Of a stretch of 64,000 nt of DNA, positions 58,557 to 64,000 are shown one piece after another. The translations under genes were made by a program, and so were the position numbers. The number at the start of each line of letters is the position of its first letter. The stretch's first letter is position 1. The notes beneath the pieces were generated by a model that saw nothing but the letters and a program-made list of their open reading frames with translations, did no database searches and was not told the DNA's origin. The stretch comes from Pseudoxanthomonas sacheonensis. Lineage in GTDB: Bacteria > Pseudomonadota > Gammaproteobacteria > Xanthomonadales > Xanthomonadaceae. Location: assembly GCF_010093305.1 (NCBI RefSeq), contig NZ_PDWS01000025.1:1-64000 (forward strand). The letters are read 5' to 3'.

Positions 58557-60041
58557 ATGGCACTGGAATTCACCCTGAACCACGACGCGCCTGCTTCGGC
58601 GGCCTTCGACTGCGTCGTGGTAGGCGCCTACGGCGACAAGACCCTGACACCGGCCGGGCGGGCGCTGGACGCGGCCAGCGGCGGCAAGCTCAACACGCTG
58701 GTCCAACGCGGCGATGTGAGCGGCAAGACCGGCAAAACCACCCTGCTGCACGACCTTCCGGGCATTGCCGCACCGCGCGTGCTGGTGGTCGGCCTGGGCG
58801 AGGCGGCCAAGTTCGGCGTTCCGCAATACCTCAAGGCCGTGGGCGACGCGACGCGCGCGCTGAAGGTCGGTCCTTCGGCCAACGTGCTGTTCACCTTGTC
58901 CGAACTGGAAGTGAAGGGACGCGACAACGCCTGGAACATCCGCCAGGCCGTGATCGCTTCCGATCACGCCAGCTACCGCTACACCGCCACGCTGGGCAAG
59001 AAGAAGACCGACGACACCGGCCTGTCCACGCTGTCGGTCAGCGGCAAGGACGCGCAGGCCCTGGCGCACGGCGAAGCGATCGCCGCCGGCGTCGCCTTCG
59101 CGCGCGAGCTCGGCAACCTGCCGCCCAACATCTGCACCCCGGCCTATCTGGCCGAACAAGCGCAGAAGTTCGCATCCGAACACGAAGGCGCCGAATCCGA
59201 GATCCTGGACGAAGCGCAGATGGAAACCCTGGGCATGGGTTCGCTGCTGGCGGTCGCGCGCGGTTCGGCCAATCGCCCGCGCCTGATCGTGCTCAGGTGG
59301 AACGGCGGCAGCGGCGACGCCAAGCCGTTCGTGCTGGTCGGCAAAGGCATCACCTTCGACACCGGCGGCGTCAACCTGAAGACCCAGGGCGGCATCGAGG
59401 AAATGAAGTACGACATGTGCGGCGCCGCCAACGTCATCGGCACGTTCGTGTCGGCGGTGAAGATGAAGCTGCCGTTGAACGTGGTGGTGGTGGTGCCGGC
59501 GGTGGAGAACGCGATCGACGGCAACGCCTACCGCCCTTCCGACGTCATCACCAGCATGTCCGGCAAGACCATCGAAGTCGGCAACACCGACGCCGAAGGC
59601 CGCCTGATCCTGTGCGACGCGCTGACCTACGCGCAGCGTTTCGAACCCGAAGCGCTGCTGGACGTGGCCACCCTGACCGGCGCCTGCATCGTGGCCCTGG
59701 GCCGCTTCGCCACCGGCCTGATGAGCAAGCACGACGACCTGTCCAACGAACTGCTGGCCGCCGGCGAAACCGTATTCGACCGCGCCTGGCGCCTGCCGCT
59801 GTGGGACGAATACCAGACCCAGCTCGACTCCACCTTCGCCGATGTCTACAACATCGGCGGCCGCTGGGCCGGCGCCATCACCGCCGGCTGCTTCCTGGCG
59901 CGCTTCACCGAGAACCAGCGCTGGGCGCACCTGGACATCGCCGGCGTAGCCAATGACGAAGGCAAGCGCGGCATGGCCACCGGCCGGCCGGTGGGTCTGC
60001 TGACGCAGTGGTTGCTGGACCGCGCAGCGGTCGGGAATTGA
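58557..60041 (+). CDS. pepA: leucyl aminopeptidase
   Basis: A hexameric M17 dizinc aminopeptidase, which in E. coli also binds DNA at cer/xer sites. The 494-residue protein has metal and catalytic residues K263, D268, K275, D286, D345, E347 and R349, seen in [21 protein letters not shown] and NTDAEGRL. A threonine replaces the common serine in the first motif. The last codons (GTC-GGG-AAT-TGA) coincide with the start of a family A repeat. Divergence from lptFG and proximity to holC-valS is a conserved gammaproteobacterial order. Confidence 0.97.
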   Translation: MALEFTLNHDAPASAAFDCVVVGAYGDKTLTPAGRALDAASGGKLNTLVQRGDVSGKTGKTTLLHDLPGIAAPRVLVVGLGEAAKFGVPQYLKAVGDATRALKVGPSANVLFTLSELEVKGRDNAWNIRQAVIASDHASYRYTATLGKKKTDDTGLSTLSVSGKDAQALAHGEAIAAGVAFARELGNLPPNICTPAYLAEQAQKFASEHEGAESEILDEAQMETLGMGSLLAVARGSANRPRLIVLRWNGGSGDAKPFVLVGKGITFDTGGVNLKTQGGIEEMKYDMCGAANVIGTFVSAVKMKLPLNVVVVVPAVENAIDGNAYRPSDVITSMSGKTIEVGNTDAEGRLILCDALTYAQRFEPEALLDVATLTGACIVALGRFATGLMSKHDDLSNELLAAGETVFDRAWRLPLWDEYQTQLDSTFADVYNIGGRWAGAITAGCFLARFTENQRWAHLDIAGVANDEGKRGMATGRPVGLLTQWLLDRAAVGN

Positions 60042-60152
60042 GAGTAGGGAATAGGGAATCGTGAAGAGCAAAGCGTTTCCGCCATCAGCTTCGACTTGGG
60101 GAACAGCGGCTCTTCGCTGTTTCCATTCCCGGTTCCCCATTCCCCATTCCCT
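60032..60152. repeat. family A inverted repeat (copy 4)
   Basis: GGGAAT-type units at the pepA stop are mirrored by CATTCCC and GGTTCCCC units just before holC. The element fills the pepA-holC gap and overlaps the pepA stop codon. Confidence 0.75.
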
Positions 60153-60158
60153 GCCCTG

Positions 60159-60581
60159 ATGCCGCGCGCCGATTTCTACCTGATCGCGAAGCCCCGCTTC
60201 CTGGAAGAGCCGCTCAAGCTGGTCTGCGAACTCGCGCGCAAGTCCTACGACGCCAACCTGTGGACGCTGGTGCTGGCGCGCGACGCCGAGCAGGCCGAAC
60301 AGATCGACGCGCTGCTGTGGGAGCTGGACGACGACGCCTACATCCCGCACCAGATCGCCGGTGACGAGGAAGACGAACTGACCCCGGTGCTGATCGCCAC
60401 GCCCGACGTCGATACGCCCGCACGCGCACTGGTGATCAACCTGCGCGACGCGGCCTTCGACGGCCCTTGCGAACGCATCCTGGAAGTCGTACCCGCCGAC
60501 GAATCCGCGCGCGAACCGCTGCGCGAACGCTGGAAGCAGTACAAGGCGCGCGGGTACGACGTCAGCAAGCACGATATGTAA
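60159..60581 (+). CDS. holC: DNA polymerase III chi subunit
   Basis: The clamp-loader accessory protein that links SSB to the psi subunit. The 140-residue protein has the typical N-terminal [28 protein letters not shown]-like start and [16 protein letters not shown] pattern, and ends with LREERWKQYK-like [14 protein letters not shown]. The start MPRADFYLI at 60159 is chosen because the upstream in-frame 21 codons are repeat sequence. pepA-holC-valS order matches E. coli. Confidence 0.94.
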   Translation: MPRADFYLIAKPRFLEEPLKLVCELARKSYDANLWTLVLARDAEQAEQIDALLWELDDDAYIPHQIAGDEEDELTPVLIATPDVDTPARALVINLRDAAFDGPCERILEVVPADESAREPLRERWKQYKARGYDVSKHDM

Positions 60582-60583
60582 AG

Positions 60584-60678
60584 CCGGGAACAGGGAATGG
60601 AGAATTGGGAATCGTCCCTGTCCCATAGCCTGCCTTTCCTATTCCCTGTTCCCTGTTCCCTATTCTCGATTCCCAAGC
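60584..60678. repeat. family A inverted repeat (copy 5)
   Basis: GGGAACAGGGAATGG-type units after the holC stop are mirrored by ATTCCCTGTTCCCTG-type units ending four bases before the valS ATG, so the element must be transcribed as the valS leader. Confidence 0.75.
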
Positions 60679-60681
60679 TTT

Positions 60682-63495
60682 ATGACCGACCTCGCCCCCA
60701 GCTACGACCCCAAATCCTTCGAAGCCCGCCTCTACGCCGAGTGGGAAGCCGCCGGCTATTTCAAGCCCAGCGGCAAAGGCGAGCCGTACACCATCCTGCT
60801 GCCGCCGCCCAATGTCACCGGCACGCTGCACATGGGCCATGCCTTCCAGCAGACGCTGATGGACGCGCTGGTGCGCTACCACCGCATGCGCGGCTACGAC
60901 ACGCTGTGGCAGGTGGGCACCGACCATGCCGGCATCGCCACCGAGATGGTGGTCTCGCGCAACCTGGCGCTGGAAGGCAAGGGCGAAACCCGCGACTCGC
61001 TGGGCCGCGAAGGCTTCATCGAAAAAGTATGGGAATGGAAAGCGCAGTCCGGCGACACCATCGAACGCCAGATGCGCCGTCTTGGCACCTCGAGCGACTG
61101 GTCGCGCAGCGCGTTCACGATGGATCCGATGGCGTCCAAGGCGGTGATCGAAGCCTTCGTCAGACTGCACGAAGAAGGCCTGATCTACCGGGGCCAGCGT
61201 CTGGTCAACTGGGATCCGGTACTGAAGACCGCGATCTCCGACCTGGAAGTGGAGAATGTGGAGCAGGACGGTTTCCTGTGGTCCATCGCCTACCCGCTCA
61301 GCGACGGCAGCGGCACGTTGACCGTGGCCACCACGCGTCCGGAAACCATGCTGGGCGATTCGGCGCTGGCGGTGCATCCGGAAGACGAGCGCTACGCGCA
61401 CCTGGTCGGCAAGACCGTGAAATTGCCGTTGACCGAACGCGAGATTCCGATCATCGCCGACACCTACGTCGAACGCGAGTTCGGCACCGGCGTGGTCAAG
61501 ATCACGCCAGCGCACGATTTCAACGACTACCAGGTCGGCATGCGCCACAACCTGCCGCTGATCAACATCCTCACTCCGACGGCCGCCATCAACGATGCGG
61601 CACCGGAGAAGTACCGCGGCCTGGACCGCTACGAAGCGCGCAAGCGGATCCTCGCCGATCTGGAAGACGCGGGCCTGCTGGTGGAAACCAAGCCGCACAA
61701 GCTGCAGGTACCCAAAGGCGACCGCACCGGCCAGGTGATCGAACCGTATCTGACCGACCAGTGGTTCGTGAAGATGGACGGACTGGCTGCGCGCGGATTA
61801 GAGCTGGTCGAGAACGGTGCTGTGAAGTTCGTGCCCGCCAACTGGATCAACACCTACCGCCACTGGATGGAGAACATCCAGGACTGGTGCATCAGCCGCC
61901 AGCTGTGGTGGGGCCATCGTATTCCGGCGTGGTTCGATGAGAGCGGCAATATCTATGTCGGCCGCGACGAAGCGGAAGTGCGCGCGAAGAATTCGCTCGG
62001 CAGCGAAGTGGCGCTTTCGCAGGACAACGACGTGCTGGAAACCTGGTTCAGCTCGCAGCTGTGGCCGTTCAGCACCCTGGGCTGGCCCGATCAGGCGGCG
62101 ATGGCCGAACGCGGTTTCGACCGCTATCTGCCCAGTTCGGTGCTGGTCACCGGCTTCGACATCATCTTCTTCTGGGTCGCGCGCATGATCATGGCGACCG
62201 ACCATTTCACCGGTGAAGTTCCCTTCAAGGACGTCTACATCACCGGCCTGATCCGCGACAAGGACGGGCAGAAGATGTCCAAGTCCAAGGGCAACGTGCT
62301 GGACCCGCTGGACATCATCGACGGCATCGCCCTGGAAGATCTGGTCGCCAAGCGCACCACCGGCCTGATGAAGCCCACCGATGCGCCCAAGATCGAGAAG
62401 GCCACGCGCAAGGAATTCCCCGACGGCATCATGGCCCACGGCGCCGACGCGCTGCGCTTCACCATCGCCGCACTGGCCAACCACGGCCGCGACATCAAGT
62501 TCGACATGGGCCGCGCGGAGGGTTACAAGAATTTCTGCAACAAACTGTGGAATGCGACGCGCTTCGTGTTGATGAATACCGAAGGCTTCACCCTTCCCCT
62601 GCTCGCGGGGGAAGGTGCCCGAAGGGCGGATGGGAGCGCTCTTGATTTTTCTCCAATAACCGACGCCGAGAAGTGGATACTGGCGCGCCTGGCCAAAGTT
62701 TCGGCCGAGGCTGAAACCCACTACGCCAGCTACCGCTTCGACCTGCTTGCTCAAACGCTGTACGAATTCGCCTGGAACGAATTCTGCGACTGGTTCCTGG
62801 AGTTGACCAAACCGGCCTTGAACGGCGACGACTCGGCCGCTGCCGACAGCACCCGCCACACGCTGCTGTACGTGCTTGAATCGCTGTTGCGCCTGCTGCA
62901 TCCGCTGACGCCTTTCGTCACCGAAGAGCTGTGGCAGCAGGTCGCCCCGCGTCTGGGCATCGAAGGCGGCACCATTTCGCTGCAGCCCTATCCGGAAGCC
63001 GCCGACTACACCGGCAACGATTACGCACAAGCTGAAATCGACGTGGAATGGTTGAAGGACATGGTCTCGGCATTGCGCCGGGTGCGCAGCGAGCTGGGCG
63101 TGTCGCCCGGCAAGCAGGTGAGCCTGCTGCTGCAGGGCGGCAACGACAACGACCGCAAACTCGCCGATCGCTACGCCTCGCAACTTTCTTTCCTGCTCAA
63201 GCTGGAAAGCATCCAATGGCTGCAGACCGATGCGCAAGCGCCTGCGGCGGCGGTAGCCATCGTCGGCGAGCTGAAGCTGCTGGTGCCGCTGGAAGGGTTG
63301 GTCGACCTGGATGCCGAACGCGCGCGCCTGGACAAGGAGATCGCCAGGGTCGCGGGCGAGAAAGAGAAAAGCGAAACCAAGCTGTCCAAATTCAGCGACA
63401 AGGTGCCGCCCGCGGTGATCGAACAGGAACGCCAGCGGCTGGTCGATTGGAGCAACCAGCTGGCCGGCTTGCTCGAACAACGCGCCAAGCTTTGA
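60682..63495 (+). CDS. valS: valyl-tRNA synthetase
   Basis: A class I aminoacyl-tRNA synthetase of 937 residues. The HIGH-type signature is HMGH at 50-53 in [14 protein letters not shown], and KMSKS is at 531-535. An editing domain ([17 protein letters not shown]) lies between, and a C-terminal coiled-coil arm ([22 protein letters not shown]) ends the protein. Residues of about 637-652 ([14 protein letters not shown]) are encoded by an inserted family B palindrome between the catalytic and anticodon-binding parts, in frame. Confidence 0.97.
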   Translation: MTDLAPSYDPKSFEARLYAEWEAAGYFKPSGKGEPYTILLPPPNVTGTLHMGHAFQQTLMDALVRYHRMRGYDTLWQVGTDHAGIATEMVVSRNLALEGKGETRDSLGREGFIEKVWEWKAQSGDTIERQMRRLGTSSDWSRSAFTMDPMASKAVIEAFVRLHEEGLIYRGQRLVNWDPVLKTAISDLEVENVEQDGFLWSIAYPLSDGSGTLTVATTRPETMLGDSALAVHPEDERYAHLVGKTVKLPLTEREIPIIADTYVEREFGTGVVKITPAHDFNDYQVGMRHNLPLINILTPTAAINDAAPEKYRGLDRYEARKRILADLEDAGLLVETKPHKLQVPKGDRTGQVIEPYLTDQWFVKMDGLAARGLELVENGAVKFVPANWINTYRHWMENIQDWCISRQLWWGHRIPAWFDESGNIYVGRDEAEVRAKNSLGSEVALSQDNDVLETWFSSQLWPFSTLGWPDQAAMAERGFDRYLPSSVLVTGFDIIFFWVARMIMATDHFTGEVPFKDVYITGLIRDKDGQKMSKSKGNVLDPLDIIDGIALEDLVAKRTTGLMKPTDAPKIEKATRKEFPDGIMAHGADALRFTIAALANHGRDIKFDMGRAEGYKNFCNKLWNATRFVLMNTEGFTLPLLAGEGARRADGSALDFSPITDAEKWILARLAKVSAEAETHYASYRFDLLAQTLYEFAWNEFCDWFLELTKPALNGDDSAAADSTRHTLLYVLESLLRLLHPLTPFVTEELWQQVAPRLGIEGGTISLQPYPEAADYTGNDYAQAEIDVEWLKDMVSALRRVRSELGVSPGKQVSLLLQGGNDNDRKLADRYASQLSFLLKLESIQWLQTDAQAPAAAVAIVGELKLLVPLEGLVDLDAERARLDKEIARVAGEKEKSETKLSKFSDKVPPAVIEQERQRLVDWSNQLAGLLEQRAKL
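62591..62636. repeat. family B palindrome inside valS
   Basis: CCTTCCCC...GGGGAAGG followed by GTGCCCGAAGGGCGGATG, closely matching the left unit at 30550-30596. It is read in frame by valS. Confidence 0.75.
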
Positions 63496-63510
63496 ATCCC
63501 AACACAGCCC

Positions 63511-63588
63511 GTGGGAGCGGCGTCCCGCCGCGAGCTTTATGATCTCTGCATCTCTAGATAAAAGCTCGCGGCGGGACGCCGCTCCCAC
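63511..63588. repeat. GTGGGAGCG hairpin with 27-bp arms (family C)
   Basis: Perfect arms beginning GTGGGAGCGGCGTCCCGC around a 24-base centre, between the convergent valS and rimI. It may act as a bidirectional transcription block. Confidence 0.85.
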
Positions 63589-63595
63589 ATAGTTC

Positions 63596-64000
63596 CTACA
63601 GCGCAGGCATCCGGTCGATATCTTCGCCCACCAGCTCCATCGCCATCACCAGCGCATCCTCGCGTCCGTCGCGCGCGGGGTAGTAGCGCGGACGCCTTCC
63701 GATCTCGTTGAAGCCTTCGTCGTGGTACAGCGCGATGGCGTTGGGATTGGAAGGGCGCACTTCCAGAAAGATGCGCGCGGCGCCCAGGTCGATGGCCAGC
63801 TTGACCAGCGACCGCAACAACTGACGGCCGTGACCGCGGCCCTGGCGCTCCGGCGCGACGCAGATGTTCAGGATATGCGCCTCGTCCGCCGCCACGCTGA
63901 TGACTGCGTAACCGATGGGCAGGCCGTGCTCCTGCAGAACCCAGGCGGGATAACCGGCGGCCAGGCAATCGCGGAAGATGCCGCGCGTCCACGGGAACGG
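63596..64000 (-). CDS. rimI: ribosomal-protein-alanine N-acetyltransferase RimI (5' end outside window)
   Basis: A GNAT acetyltransferase acting on ribosomal protein S18. The last 135 codons are present, and the start lies past base 64000. Visible are the PFPWTRGIFRDCLAAGYPAWV segment near the N-terminus, the central strand HILNICVAPERQGRGHGRQLL with the acetyl-CoA pyrophosphate loop (Q-x-R-G-x-G), and FLEVRPSNPNAIALYHDEGF. Beyond it in xanthomonads one would expect tsaB or related genes, which cannot be checked. Confidence 0.92.
   Translation of the reverse strand, partial: PFPWTRGIFRDCLAAGYPAWVLQEHGLPIGYAVISVAADEAHILNICVAPERQGRGHGRQLLRSLVKLAIDLGAARIFLEVRPSNPNAIALYHDEGFNEIGRRPRYYPARDGREDALVMAMELVGEDIDRMPAL

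Overview
The window is a high-GC gammaproteobacterial chromosome segment that reads as Xanthomonadaceae/Lysobacteraceae (Lysobacter, Luteimonas, Pseudoxanthomonas or a close relative). The genus is an inference. It rests on the type II secretion operon in the Xanthomonas xps order E-F-G-H-I-J-K-L-M-N-D, a division/cell-wall (dcw) cluster without murD, and abundant GTAG-type and other palindromic intergenic repeats. No tRNA, rRNA operon, prophage, CRISPR array or full-size IS element was seen. Coding is dense, with long runs of 4-base stop/start overlaps.

Layout. Bases 1-1298 hold the end of an M23 peptidase gene (cut by the window edge) and a divergent DciA-like gene. Bases 1444-18499 are lpxC plus the dcw cluster on the minus strand. 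From its promoter the order is mraZ, rsmH, ftsL, ftsI, murE, murF, mraY, ftsW, murG, murC, ddlB, ftsQ, ftsA, ftsZ, then a strong intrinsic terminator and lpxC. The promoter has a near-consensus -35 box and five 10-bp-phased MraZ-type boxes. Bases 18714-23984 hold an NRDE protein, the RNase P RNA gene rnpB, chrA, rsmI, and the divergent lpoA and yraN. Bases 24140-32498 hold vitamin and one-carbon genes on the minus strand: thiL, nusB, ribH, ribB, ribE (with an FMN riboswitch), a methyltransferase, ribD, nrdR and glyA. Bases 32631-36197 hold an RcnB-like secreted protein, ettA, and a DUF3667 membrane protein. Bases 36194-49200 hold two glycosyltransferases followed by the complete xps-type secretion operon, which is interrupted between gspE and gspF by a small GIY-YIG nuclease cassette. 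Bases 49355-64000 hold purL (broken into two reading frames), a DsbC-like lipoprotein, xerD, an RDD protein, lptG/lptF, and the plus-strand run pepA, holC, valS. The window ends in a partial rimI.

The housekeeping genes are conventional. The unusual part is the repeat landscape. At least six families of short palindromes sit between genes, and some have entered coding sequence in frame: the rsmH 3' end, valS, and purL twice. One of the purL insertions carries an in-frame stop, so FGAM synthetase is split between its two catalytic halves. The best candidate for an undescribed system is the 388-bp cassette at 47048-47435. It carries one GIY-YIG nuclease gene between 34-bp inverted repeats that are 33/34 identical. 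The nuclease's own last codons and stop lie inside one repeat. Related hairpins elsewhere in the window, including a roughly 185-bp gene-less element at 35105-35289, show compensatory base changes in the stem. This suggests a family of hairpin elements tied to a stand-alone GIY-YIG enzyme, comparable in logic to REP/RAYT systems but with a different enzyme.
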